The position numbers and the translations under genes are program-made. A model generated the notes under the pieces. The model ran no database searches and was not told the origin of the DNA. It worked only from the letters and a program-made list of their open reading frames with translations. 64,000 bases of DNA, from contig NZ_JAIQZC010000004.1 in assembly GCF_020164535.1 (NCBI RefSeq), forward strand, positions 124,001 through 188,000. The letters are read 5' to 3'. Shown piece by piece: positions 16,280-25,392 of the stretch; position 1 is the stretch's first letter; each line of letters opens with the position of its first letter. This DNA is from Psychroflexus montanilacus (GTDB lineage: Bacteria; Bacteroidota; Bacteroidia; Flavobacteriales; Flavobacteriaceae).

Positions 16280-17254
16280 ATGTCAGAAAAAAAAGAGTTA
16301 ATAGAAGCATTTAGAAAACTAGATTTTAAAGCCCTAAATGAACTCTTAGATGATGATATTTCTTATATGGACGTTCATAAAAGTCTGTTTTTAAAAAGGC
16401 TAGGTCAGGAAGTGAATAAATATGATAAACTAGATAAATATGAGGATGTTACAGAAGGTATTTGTGGCTCATGTAATAGAGGTTGCAAAGCATATTCGTT
16501 TTCAACTAAAAACTGTCCATCGCTGAATTTATTTTTTGAAGAAAAGAACGATAAAGTTACAGACATTTACATTTGTAATGATTTAAGAAATAACATTTCA
16601 GGTGAGCACGAGTGGAATATTTCTCTGAATTTTTATGAAGAAGAAAAGGTTGACTTTGAACCCTCATTACACTACAACATTAATGTTCAAAAAGCTGAAA
16701 ATTGCCTTCAAGAGTTCAGTGCTCTTACATCAGATGGTTATGTCACTTCTCAAGACTTGGTTTATTGGCTTAATAAACATAAAGATTTAATATCCAAATT
16801 AGATTTAGGCTTACCTTTTATTGGTAAATCATATCAAGCTTTTGAGAAGTTAGATAACTTATATACCAATGTATATGCATTAGTTTATAACCACAATCAT
16901 AATTCTATTGCAACTAATGCTTTAAAAGAATTTGATGATATTAATAAAGGAGAAGAAAAATCAATTGTGTTATGGCTGTTAAAACATAAAAATGAAAACT
17001 TCTTTTCCTTTAAGAAAACTGATAATTGGCAAAAGACAGGCTTAATTATATTTGATGATGAGTCAAATGTAATAATTGATTGCAGTGATTGTTTAGATTC
17101 TTTTCTGTATGAAGATTTATATTCTAATCTTGAAAATAGTCTATTGATTAAATATGAACCAACAGATGAACATTACCTACAAAATGGAGGGAGTGTAAAC
17201 TATAGTTTGGAAACTTTTCTAAGATTTCACAACAAATATTTAGATATTTTATAA
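16280..17254 (+). CDS. Cys-cluster protein preceding WYL helicase, 324 aa
   Basis: A 324-residue protein I do not recognise. A possible zinc site lies at residues 62-79: Cys62-x2-Cys65-x3-Cys69-x9-Cys79 (ICGSCNRGCK, then KNCP). The N-terminal 55 residues are helical and charged; the remainder mixes strands and helices with many aromatic residues and a His-Asn run (NHNHNS). No signal peptide or membrane helix is present. Its stop codon directly abuts the ATG of the large helicase (TAAATG), so translation is coupled and the two products probably act together. It could be a sensor, adaptor or effector of that helicase; function unknown. Confidence 0.65.
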   Translation: MSEKKELIEAFRKLDFKALNELLDDDISYMDVHKSLFLKRLGQEVNKYDKLDKYEDVTEGICGSCNRGCKAYSFSTKNCPSLNLFFEEKNDKVTDIYICNDLRNNISGEHEWNISLNFYEEEKVDFEPSLHYNINVQKAENCLQEFSALTSDGYVTSQDLVYWLNKHKDLISKLDLGLPFIGKSYQAFEKLDNLYTNVYALVYNHNHNSIATNALKEFDDINKGEEKSIVLWLLKHKNENFFSFKKTDNWQKTGLIIFDDESNVIIDCSDCLDSFLYEDLYSNLENSLLIKYEPTDEHYLQNGGSVNYSLETFLRFHNKYLDIL

Positions 17255-20200
17255 ATGGGATTAGCTTCAATTTTACTACTCACCTCAGTAATTCTTTTTT
17301 TAGGTATTATCGCTTTCTTGATTTTAAGAAAAAGGCTTCGATTAAAGAGAGAAGAGGAAGAACGTGTTCGTATTGAGAAAGAGAAAAAAAGACTTGAACA
17401 GCTTCAAATTTTACATAATCGTCAGCGTGAAGAATTGATTCCATTTATACCTAATATTTCTGATTTTAATAGTTCTTTCGAAGAATTAAAAGCATTCAAC
17501 AAGTATATTTCAAACTATGATGTTTTTGTTTTCAAGGATGAGTTCGACTACTTGTACCGCTCACTTAAGGACAGAAAATACGAGCATTTACCTGATTTTA
17601 AATCTTCCATCGAAAAAATCAGCTCATTCCTTACAACTTTTTCTAACATTGATTCCTTATTGGGAATTAGAAATAAAAAGTTTGTTGATAAAGAACTCAA
17701 AGAAACTGAAAGTTTATTGGATGATGTAGAGGGTAAGTCACTTGATATTCAACAAAGAAAAGCAGTTATCATAAACCAAGACAATCACTTAGTTATAGCA
17801 GGTGCAGGTTCAGGAAAAACAACTACAATAGCTGGAAAGGTGAAATATTTAGTCAAAAGACAAAATATAAGTCCTGATTCAATTTTATTAATATCATTTA
17901 CTCGTAAGTCAGCAGACGAAATGAGAGATAGAATTGATGATAAGATGAATATTGATGTCCCAGTTAAAACCTTTAATAAACTTGGTTTAGATATTATTTC
18001 AGAGGTCAATAACTTAAAACCATCAATCTATGAATCAAGCGGTAAACCTCATTTAGAACGAATTTCATCATTTATAGATTATGCCAAAGAGAGCCATGAG
18101 TATTATAGCTCACTCATAGAATTCTTTTCTTTTTATCTAAAACCTTACAAAGATATTTCAGATTTTGAGTCAGACTCAGAACACAACAATTACCTAAATG
18201 AACAAAAACTAGAGGGCTATAAATTAATTGATAAAAAGACATCTAGTGGTGTCAAAATCACATACAGAGAAAAATTTAAAAGTCAAGAAGAAGTACTCAT
18301 AGCAAACTATTTATTTCTCAATAATGTTAAGTATGAGTATGAAGAAAATTATAAATACAAAACTGCAAGCAAAAAATTCGGACAGTACAAGCCAGATTTT
18401 TATTTGCCTGAATATGACATATATATTGAACATTTCGGTGTTGACGAAAATTGGGATGTCCCCGAATGGTTTAAAGGCAAGAACGGTGAGTCAGCAAAGG
18501 AGACTTACAATAAAGGGATAGAATGGAAACGACAAGAACATAAAAAAAATAATACAATCTTAGTAGAGTCGTATTCATGGCAACAAAGAAAAGGTATCTT
18601 ATTACCTGAACTTCAAAAGAGTTTAGAAAAAAATGGGGTTGTCTTTAAACCTATTTCAAATGACGAATTTTGGTCTTATATACAGAAGAATGCGAAAAAG
18701 GATATTGATGATTTTACACAGTTAATTGATACTTTTTTAGTCTTACTTAAATCAAACAATGAAACTATCTCAAATCTATTAAATAAAGCTGAAAAAGAAG
18801 ATGATATCCGTGCCAGAAAATTTCTGAAGTTGTTTGAGCCTATATTCAATTCATATCAAGAATACCTTTTAGAAAAGGAAGAAATTGACTTTAGTGATAT
18901 GATTAATCATGCTACGGAACTCATACAATCAAATAACTTTGAATCAAAATTTGATTATATAATTATAGATGAATTTCAAGATATTTCTAAAGCAAGATTT
19001 CAACTTATAAAGTCATTATTAGACCAAAAACCGGGTGCAAAATTATTTTGTGTTGGTGATGATTGGCAATCAATATATCGTTTTGCAGGAAGCGACATTG
19101 GTTTATTTACTGGTTTTGATGATAAGTTCAAGAACTCGCCTATTATTAAATATTCAAGAAAAACACACAAATCATTCATAGAATATACTTATCGATTCAA
19201 CAACAAATTAATTGACTTAACAAGTGATTTCATACTCAAAAATCCAAATCAAATATCAAAAACCCTTAAAAGTCACTTTCAATCAGAGGAATGTCCCTAT
19301 TCAATTTTTAAATATTCTGACCCAGAAAGAAATAGCGAAAACCTTCATAATGCATTAAGAGATGCTCTATCAAATATCTCTGAAAAAGTCAACGGTGAGC
19401 ATGCAACTGTTTTACTACTAGGAAGGTATGATTTTGAAAGAAGAAATTTTGTGGGTGATTTCCTTACAGAGATTTTTAATAAGAAATCAAATCAACATGA
19501 ATATGTTTATAAGGGTGTTCCTAATTTAAAAATAAGATTTTTAACTGCTCATAGGTCAAAAGGACTTCAAGATGATTTTGTAGTTATTACCAATTGTAGT
19601 TCTGGAACTTATGGATTTCCATCTGAGATATCTGATGACCCTTTATTAAATTTTTTACTATCAAAAGCTGACCAATTCCCTAATGGTGAAGAAAGAAGAT
19701 TATTCTATGTAGCAGTAACTCGAGCCAGAAAACATGTTTGCTTTTTGGTAAATGAAGATTATACATCAAAGTTTATAGATGAAATAGATGAAAATGAAAA
19801 AAACACAACTTTACAATGTGAATGGTGTGATAATGGAAAGCTTATTGAGAGAAATGGAAAGCTTGGCTATTTCTATGCTTGCAACAACAATCATTACTGT
19901 AATTACACGAGAAAAATCCGTGCCAGTGATTTCAAGTCATTGGCTTATGAATATTACGAAAACAACCAATTTAATAGTGCCTTAGAATATTTTCAAAAGT
20001 ACTTGTCTCAAGAATCAGGAGACTCATCCACCTTTTACTATTTGGGCAAGTGTTATGAAGAAAAAAAAGACTTTCAAAACGCATTGCATTGTTATAATGA
20101 TGCAATTTCATTAGACATTTCAAACGCTAATGCATTTTATTGGAGAGGAAGCATTCAATATGATTTGAAAAATTATGATGAAGCAGTAAAAGACTGGCTA

Positions 20201-20680
20201 AGTTTTAATAAGTTAAGACCTAATAGTAAATCAGTAAACTATTGGTTAGCTAAAGGATTTTTGAAATCAAGGCGTTCTATCGAGTCAATCAGACATATTA
20301 ATAAAGAAATAGAAGAAAATCCAGTTAGTGAAGATGCTGTAATTTTAAAAAATCAGATTTTAAATTACCTTAAAAAAAGATACACGACTAAGGAAATAAA
20401 AGTTAATTCTAAAAATAGTAACATTTTAAAAGGTTATTTAGAATTAGCAATTGACTTTGATGTTGATGTTAAGTTCAATTATCATAAGTCAAAACAATTT
20501 AACGATGGTATTACAAGTCTCAGAACAATAAAGCCAGACGGATTTAAGGTTATAGGACAATACGATTCATTGTGCGTTTTCGGTTATTGCTATATGCGTG
20601 AAGAAGAAAGAGTTTTTAAACTTGAAAGAATTTCAGAACTCATTATTAACCCTAATGAGATAGAATATTGGTCCAATTAA
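17255..20680 (+). CDS. Membrane-anchored SF1 helicase with nuclease-like insert, TPR and WYL, 1141 aa
   Basis: Domains in order: an N-terminal membrane helix (residues about 5-25), a charged coiled segment (26-55), and an SF1A helicase with motif I AGAGSGKTTT (about 182), Ia LLISFTRKSADEM, motif II IIDEFQDIS (about 569), III GDDWQSIYRF, IV TYRFN, V LTAHRSKGLQ and VI FYVAVTRAR (about 817). Between Ia and II an insert (about 345-430) has KPDFYLP and IYIEHFG (about 380-394), like a PD-(D/E)xK-type nuclease core. After the helicase come a topoisomerase-type zinc motif (CEWC then CNNNHYC, about 855-885), three or more TPRs (about 895-1010) and a WYL-like domain (about 1045-1135, VKFNY, LRTIKP, FGYCYMREEERVFKLERI). 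It is the second gene of a coupled pair. Probably membrane-tethered DNA surveillance or defence; inferred. Confidence 0.78.
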   Translation: MGLASILLLTSVILFLGIIAFLILRKRLRLKREEEERVRIEKEKKRLEQLQILHNRQREELIPFIPNISDFNSSFEELKAFNKYISNYDVFVFKDEFDYLYRSLKDRKYEHLPDFKSSIEKISSFLTTFSNIDSLLGIRNKKFVDKELKETESLLDDVEGKSLDIQQRKAVIINQDNHLVIAGAGSGKTTTIAGKVKYLVKRQNISPDSILLISFTRKSADEMRDRIDDKMNIDVPVKTFNKLGLDIISEVNNLKPSIYESSGKPHLERISSFIDYAKESHEYYSSLIEFFSFYLKPYKDISDFESDSEHNNYLNEQKLEGYKLIDKKTSSGVKITYREKFKSQEEVLIANYLFLNNVKYEYEENYKYKTASKKFGQYKPDFYLPEYDIYIEHFGVDENWDVPEWFKGKNGESAKETYNKGIEWKRQEHKKNNTILVESYSWQQRKGILLPELQKSLEKNGVVFKPISNDEFWSYIQKNAKKDIDDFTQLIDTFLVLLKSNNETISNLLNKAEKEDDIRARKFLKLFEPIFNSYQEYLLEKEEIDFSDMINHATELIQSNNFESKFDYIIIDEFQDISKARFQLIKSLLDQKPGAKLFCVGDDWQSIYRFAGSDIGLFTGFDDKFKNSPIIKYSRKTHKSFIEYTYRFNNKLIDLTSDFILKNPNQISKTLKSHFQSEECPYSIFKYSDPERNSENLHNALRDALSNISEKVNGEHATVLLLGRYDFERRNFVGDFLTEIFNKKSNQHEYVYKGVPNLKIRFLTAHRSKGLQDDFVVITNCSSGTYGFPSEISDDPLLNFLLSKADQFPNGEERRLFYVAVTRARKHVCFLVNEDYTSKFIDEIDENEKNTTLQCEWCDNGKLIERNGKLGYFYACNNNHYCNYTRKIRASDFKSLAYEYYENNQFNSALEYFQKYLSQESGDSSTFYYLGKCYEEKKDFQNALHCYNDAISLDISNANAFYWRGSIQYDLKNYDEAVKDWLSFNKLRPNSKSVNYWLAKGFLKSRRSIESIRHINKEIEENPVSEDAVILKNQILNYLKKRYTTKEIKVNSKNSNILKGYLELAIDFDVDVKFNYHKSKQFNDGITSLRTIKPDGFKVIGQYDSLCVFGYCYMREEERVFKLERISELIINPNEIEYWSN

Positions 20681-20755
20681 ATTCAGTGAATACTAAAAAT
20701 ATTTATAAAGCTTTATAATTTCTTCAATTGAATTTTGTCCTCGATTTTAAAAATT

Positions 20756-22435
20756 TCAATCCCCAACAAGATTAGCTAAAAAGCATCTGTACTTACTGTC
20801 ATAAAGCTGATTAAAAATGTCTCTAGTGTTATAAACTTCAATACTTGAATCAATCTTAATTTCACTAAAAACAATATTCAAAGTATTTTCACTTTGATGA
20901 AACTGGTTCAAAACCTTTTGAATCTTCTCTCGGTCGTCTTGGAATAAAACCTTTGCTGTAACTACTTTATTATCTAAAGTTAACCCATTGATGTCAATAT
21001 TATTCATTACCTGTCTTGACACTTTTGTCAAATATTTAATACGATATTGACTTGGTGCAAGTTCAGTTCTCAGCCATTCCATACACATAAGCTTGACCGA
21101 ATGTAAACTCAAATTTTCGTATTTAATACTTGGCTTTTTTCCATAGTATTTTGAAGTGACATAGTCTGATTTATCAATAATTCTGCTGAGCATGCTTCTA
21201 GACCTAATAATCTTGTCTAAGATGACGTGTTTCCTTTTCATTAACGTTTTGACTTTTGTTAGCTGTAAAGTCCTATATTTTGGATTTAGCGGGTCTTCTG
21301 TAATTTGTGAACCTTTTGACATCAAACCGATTTTCACTTCATTAAGACCTCTATATGATGCCACAATCAGCGTATCCTTATATCTTAAAGAAGCATTAAG
21401 CTCATCAAAAAGTCGGATAAATCTTGATTTGTTTTTACGATAAATCTCACCATTCTTTGTTTCTGGATTGTGTTCAATATCTCTAAAATTATCTTCAACT
21501 AAAAGGGCAGCTTGGTCATTATGAAAAAGCTCATCAATAAGACCATCTCTCAAAAATTCATTTTTGATAAGGAAGACATTGTAATCGAACAAAGGTTTGT
21601 CGAAGTAAAGAACTTCAACTAGGTTAATAGCAAGTTTGAGAGTAGATGAATATCGAAATTCATAATCATACTTCAATCTATCTTTATCCCTTAAGTACTT
21701 ATTTAAGAAGTAGATGATTGATTTGGGACCTTTTCTAATTTCAGATTCACTAAGTGAAAGAAAATCATCTTCAAAGTCAGTATAAGTCTCATTATCCTTC
21801 TCACCTAAAATAGGTAAAAGATTCCCTTTTAAAAGTTCGAATAGAGGTAGGTAATCCCATTGAAATGACTCATTATAATCAAAGTAAATGTCTGCTAAAG
21901 TTTCTTCATCATAACCATTTTCTAAGCAAACACTTTCAAGATATTTAGCTTCTGCATCTTCTGTATCGAAGTCGATATTTAAAAATTCACTTATCTTCTT
22001 GTATTCCTCTGGCTTGTTATGATACTTATAATCGATATAACTAAGTACTAATCGAGTTGCACTGTATTCACTTAAAATAAACTCTTTTAATAGCTCTTTG
22101 AGAAGCTTAATGATTTCTTTTTCAGAAGCATCTTTCAATGCAGAAATCGTCTTCCAGTCTAATTTGTTGCCAGTTGTTAAGTATGAAATATACTCTTTTA
22201 AAGTGAGAGCTAAATTATCCCTGATGTGCTTATAACCAGGTAAGCTGTATTGTTGATTGTAATATTTTACAATATCATTTAAATCAAATCCCTTGTCGAC
22301 TAGTTTGGCTAGTGTATTTATCTTTTCCTGTAAAGAAGTGTAACTGAATTCATGCGAACCATCATCAAGGTAGGTTCTAAGAGGATGTTTTAAGTTAAGC
22401 TGTTCTGTTATAGGTTTATGTGGTGAAAGTTCCAT
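20756..22435 (-). CDS. Hypothetical protein, 559 aa
   Basis: A large, acidic, mostly helical cytosolic protein with no family I recognise. The N-terminal third is helical (INTLAKLVDKGFDLNDIVKYYN). The middle is Asp/Glu/Tyr-rich (FDTEDAEAKYLESVC, then YFDYNESFQWDYLPLFELL). The C-terminal third holds a basic segment (LTKVKTLMKRKHVILDKIIRSRSMLSRII) and a final mixed region (ENTLNIVFSEIKIDSSIEVYN). There is no P-loop, nuclease triad or Cys cluster visible. It is monocistronic and convergent with the WYL helicase, 75 bases apart, so it does not share a transcript with it. A long intact frame at this length argues that it is real and selected. Confidence 0.65.
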   Translation of the reverse strand: MELSPHKPITEQLNLKHPLRTYLDDGSHEFSYTSLQEKINTLAKLVDKGFDLNDIVKYYNQQYSLPGYKHIRDNLALTLKEYISYLTTGNKLDWKTISALKDASEKEIIKLLKELLKEFILSEYSATRLVLSYIDYKYHNKPEEYKKISEFLNIDFDTEDAEAKYLESVCLENGYDEETLADIYFDYNESFQWDYLPLFELLKGNLLPILGEKDNETYTDFEDDFLSLSESEIRKGPKSIIYFLNKYLRDKDRLKYDYEFRYSSTLKLAINLVEVLYFDKPLFDYNVFLIKNEFLRDGLIDELFHNDQAALLVEDNFRDIEHNPETKNGEIYRKNKSRFIRLFDELNASLRYKDTLIVASYRGLNEVKIGLMSKGSQITEDPLNPKYRTLQLTKVKTLMKRKHVILDKIIRSRSMLSRIIDKSDYVTSKYYGKKPSIKYENLSLHSVKLMCMEWLRTELAPSQYRIKYLTKVSRQVMNNIDINGLTLDNKVVTAKVLFQDDREKIQKVLNQFHQSENTLNIVFSEIKIDSSIEVYNTRDIFNQLYDSKYRCFLANLVGD

Positions 22436-22496
22436 AGAATTGATTTAAAGAATATTTTTCAAAAAATTATTGGTTAATAAAAAACTAAAATTTACT

Positions 22497-22865
22497 TTAA
22501 TTATTTTGCTTGTAGTAAGTCCTTGCAAAATGACAAACAATTCCGTGATGATTTGTGCAATGCTTTTCATCTACATCTAGTTTATTTTTTCCAAACCTAA
22601 AGGTCAGTTCTTCACATTCTGAACCCGAATACCTAGCAACACCTTGATTTGTGAATTTGGCAATCCCTTCAATAAGACCTGTGCATCCAGATGCAGTGGC
22701 GACCTCTATTTCAAAATTGATTTCATCAGCACTTAAATATTTAATAGTTGCCCTACCAAGTATACCATCTTCTTTGTTGCTCGAAAAATCATACACACCT
22801 TCATAATTTTGGAATTGTGAATTTTGAAAGCTAAACAGTATCAGGATGAAACAAAATTTAATCAT
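22497..22865 (-). CDS. Small exported protein, 122 aa
   Basis: The product begins MIKFCFILILFSFQNSQ, a short hydrophobic signal sequence, so it is probably exported; no clear lipobox follows (the Cys is within the hydrophobic core). The mature part has YEGVYDFSSNKEDGILGRATIKYL and several cysteines (TASGCTGL, GSECEEL, KHCTNHHGIVCHF) that could form disulphides in the periplasm. It looks like a small beta-rich domain. The frame can be extended upstream to a TTG at 22892, but the ATG at 22865 immediately precedes the hydrophobic signal and is preferred. Alone between the 559-residue orphan and the integrase. Function unknown. Confidence 0.6.
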   Translation of the reverse strand: MIKFCFILILFSFQNSQFQNYEGVYDFSSNKEDGILGRATIKYLSADEINFEIEVATASGCTGLIEGIAKFTNQGVARYSGSECEELTFRFGKNKLDVDEKHCTNHHGIVCHFARTYYKQNN

Positions 22866-22971
22866 GGATATGTGAATGAGTTTAATAATCAATAAAATTA
22901 GATATACAGAGAAGTACCTTTCATTACTTTTTTGATTTATTTAAAATAACCTTTAAAAGGCAAGGCAGAAA

Positions 22972-24531
22972 TTACAAATTTTTCGCCCTAAATTTACCTT
23001 GAACACTAATGCTCAAGTCGTCTAGGCGGCTTGAATCAAAGTTCTGTCTCAAATAGATTTCTGTGATTTGAAGACTGGAATGCCCAAAGAGTCTTGAGAT
23101 TTCGAACATATTTGCTTCACCAGTTGTTAGAATGAGGTTCGCAAAAGTATGCCTAGCTACATGTGTGGATATTTTACTTTTAATATTGGCATGAGCTTGC
23201 ATTTTTTTTAGATTACGGTTAATTACGATAGTCTTATGCTTTAAATGCTTGTATTGCACTTCAGTCAATTCAGACTCGTTATTTTTAAATAATTCTTTGT
23301 CAAGAAAAGGAAAAATAAAATCATCTTTTTTATCAGTTTCGTAATCCTGCAAGGACTTAAAAAAATTTTCCAAAAAATTTTTATCTATTTCTTCATTTAA
23401 CTTTTGCTGACGGTCGATTAAGTATTTCAGATATTCAAAGTTTTTAGACGAAGTGTCAAGGTTGTAACCATGATAGCTAATCAATTTACCCGTGCTTTCT
23501 GCATCTTCATCAAATAATTCTTTCAAAAATTCATTCGTCTTTGGTTTTTTCGAAATATTAAATGAATTGAACTTATCTATCTCACTATTGAGCTCATACA
23601 TATTCATATAACCTTTCTTACTATTGAAGCTTAATGCAATATTTTCATTTTGCTTTGAGTCATTATAGCTGTATAAATCAGTGTGAAACTTTGACAGTAA
23701 GACGCATAAGTATACATTTAGTGGTAGTTCTAGTTCTATTCCCGTTTTTTGCATTTTATATTTCAACCTCCCATTATTTAAATTTGAAAATCTTAACATC
23801 AATGCATCTGAGATTCTCATACCGTTTGCGAAAACTTGAAATAAGAAAAGATTTCTTGCATCTTCAATAAATTGTTCTTCAACTTCAGAATCTGTGAGCT
23901 TAACTAAATCTTCAACCTTAAGGTATTTAGGTGAGGTCGGTCCCTTTTTTAAATCTAGAGATGAAAATGGGTCATATTTATAAACGAAAACTCTTTCCTT
24001 TTGAGCTTTATTGATTATCGATTTTATAATTTTAATGTAGTGGATTGCGGTGTTTTTTGATAATTTTTTTGGGTCCTTGTTATTTTTAAAATAATAAAAG
24101 AGATTCTCTGCTAATTGAGGCGTAATTTCATTGAACTGAAGGTCACTTTTACCGTTAAATTTCAAAAATTTTTCGAGTTTACTTAAGACTACTTGCTTCT
24201 TAATTTTAGTGCCGTGATTACTAATCAAATTTATTTTCCTCTGAAAATATTTTAAAAAAGATATATCATCATCTTCTTCACTTTCTTTTATTTCATATTC
24301 AGAAAGTGCTTGCTCGATTTTTTCATTGTACTTTTCGCCTTCGGGAAAATTAGAGTTTTTACGAAATCTCTGTTTATTTTCGTTAAAGTAGTTTTTAAAC
24401 TGAGTATCGGTTAATTTTATTTTTAAAGATTTCCGTCGAGTTATTCTGTTCTCTATTATTCTTAAGTTTAGGTAACCAAAGTCTTGTTCCTTTGAACGTT
24501 TTGAGTAAACAATACTAATTGTTTTTGACAT
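22972..24531 (-). CDS. Tyrosine recombinase/integrase, 519 aa
   Basis: A phage-type site-specific recombinase. It has an N-terminal arm-binding region (residues 1-60), a SAM-like core-binding domain (about 90-190, SFLKYFQRKINLI through NTAIHYIKIIKSIINKAQ) and a catalytic domain with Arg239 (GMRISD), His457-x2-Arg460 (HVARHTF), His484 (FGHSS) and the nucleophile Tyr493 (TEIYLRQ). At 519 residues it is longer than the usual 400 because of a roughly 100-residue insert (about 320-430) between the catalytic Arg and the HxxR box. It is divergent from and 150 bases before tRNA-Arg, with paired GTGGTCAAC repeats in between, the usual layout of an integrase at its attachment site. Confidence 0.93.
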   Translation of the reverse strand: MSKTISIVYSKRSKEQDFGYLNLRIIENRITRRKSLKIKLTDTQFKNYFNENKQRFRKNSNFPEGEKYNEKIEQALSEYEIKESEEDDDISFLKYFQRKINLISNHGTKIKKQVVLSKLEKFLKFNGKSDLQFNEITPQLAENLFYYFKNNKDPKKLSKNTAIHYIKIIKSIINKAQKERVFVYKYDPFSSLDLKKGPTSPKYLKVEDLVKLTDSEVEEQFIEDARNLFLFQVFANGMRISDALMLRFSNLNNGRLKYKMQKTGIELELPLNVYLCVLLSKFHTDLYSYNDSKQNENIALSFNSKKGYMNMYELNSEIDKFNSFNISKKPKTNEFLKELFDEDAESTGKLISYHGYNLDTSSKNFEYLKYLIDRQQKLNEEIDKNFLENFFKSLQDYETDKKDDFIFPFLDKELFKNNESELTEVQYKHLKHKTIVINRNLKKMQAHANIKSKISTHVARHTFANLILTTGEANMFEISRLFGHSSLQITEIYLRQNFDSSRLDDLSISVQGKFRAKNL

Positions 24532-24561
24532 GTTTATATATATGGTTTAAATATACATTTT

Positions 24562-24621
24562 GTGGTCAACAAGTGGTCAACTTTTTTTACATTTCTTGAA
24601 AGTGGTCAACAAGTGGTCAAC
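24562..24621. repeat. Four GTGGTCAAC repeats, likely integrase arm sites or operator
   Basis: The 20-mer GTGGTCAACAAGTGGTCAAC occurs at 24562-24581 and 24602-24621, that is four copies of GTGGTCAAC in two pairs: 11 bases apart within a pair and 40 between pairs. They lie just upstream of the integrase start and before the tRNA. This fits arm-type integrase or excisionase binding sites that also control the integrase promoter (TATATTTA, minus strand, 24551-24558). Confidence 0.65.
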
Positions 24622-24682
24622 ATTTTTATAATGTCTAAAAATATTAATAAATTGATAATCAGATATTTGATTAAAATAAATA

Positions 24683-24754
24683 GGCTCCGTAGTTCAATGG
24701 ATAGAACAAAAGTTTCCTAAACTTTAGATCTAAGTTCGATTCTTAGCGGAGCTA
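24683..24754 (+). tRNA. tRNA-Arg (anticodon CCU)
   Basis: The cloverleaf was folded by hand. Acceptor GGCTCCG pairs with CGGAGCT (last pair G-U) plus discriminator A; D arm GTTC/GAAC; anticodon stem AAAGT/ACTTT with loop TTCCTAA, giving anticodon CCT; variable region AGAT; T arm CTAAG/CTTAG with loop TTCGATT. Length is 72 bases, and no CCA is encoded. The neighbouring integrase suggests that this gene is or was the target of the island. The island lies on its 5' side, which is less usual than the 3' side. Confidence 0.9.
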
Positions 24755-24837
24755 CTATGATTAAATATAAATTAATTAGGGATTTTAGTAATATTGCATA
24801 TAATTATAACTCATCCCTCTTATCAAATTTATTTTTA

Positions 24838-25392
24838 ATGAAATTTTTTATCTCTACACTTTTTTGTTTATCTACATTATTCAGTATTGCGCAAGATCAA
24901 AACTTTTCTCCTCAAGTAGAAAAACATCAGTTTAAAATAAATTTACTATTAGCTCCTAGTTTAGATTATGAGGTAGGGCTATCCAAAACAATAACTGCTG
25001 CACTACAGGTGGGAACACTACCTGGATTTTACGTAAATGATGTTACAGATGAAACTCGCTTTACATTCTTACTGGGTACAAAACTTTCCTTCCGTCATTA
25101 CTATAATTTTGAAAGACGATTAAGAAAATATAAAAACACAACACATAATTCCGGAAATTTTATTGGGATTTCTTCAACGTTTGCAAGCTCAGATCCTTTA
25201 ATTTTTAATACAGACTTAGAAGGAAATAATGACTATTATTCTGAGGTGGGAGCCATCTATGGTCTTCAAAGAACATTTTACGACAAACTCAATTTAAGCG
25301 CTGAAACAGGTTTGGGATTTTACTTTACAGATGTGCAAGATCCTCAATTCACATTTTTATTGAATATTACTCTAGGCTGGATTTTATTTTAA
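24838..25392 (+). CDS. Outer-membrane beta-barrel-like protein, 184 aa
   Basis: The product starts with a clear signal peptide, MKFFISTLFCLSTLFSIAQ, followed by alternating amphipathic strands (HQFKINLLLAPSLDYEVGL, TITAALQVGTL, FTFLLGTKLSFRHYY, NLSAETGLGFYF) ending in a hydrophobic-aromatic strand (LLNITLGWILF), as in small 8-strand outer-membrane barrels. The frame is open back to an ATG at 24757 next to the tRNA end, but that start would place the signal at residue 28, so ATG 24838 is chosen. The final codons run into the displaced tadA fragment on the other strand (3-base overlap). Function unknown; possibly core, not island. Confidence 0.72.
   Translation: MKFFISTLFCLSTLFSIAQDQNFSPQVEKHQFKINLLLAPSLDYEVGLSKTITAALQVGTLPGFYVNDVTDETRFTFLLGTKLSFRHYYNFERRLRKYKNTTHNSGNFIGISSTFASSDPLIFNTDLEGNNDYYSEVGAIYGLQRTFYDKLNLSAETGLGFYFTDVQDPQFTFLLNITLGWILF

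Noticed and set aside
1-24650. Prophage
   Set aside because: No capsid, terminase, portal, tail or lysis genes are seen; integrase plus defence genes fit a genomic island or part of a conjugative element whose other parts lie outside.
24757-24837. Upstream start of the outer-membrane barrel gene
   Set aside because: It would begin 2 bases after the tRNA and bury the signal peptide at residue 28; ATG 24838 gives a normal signal peptide.
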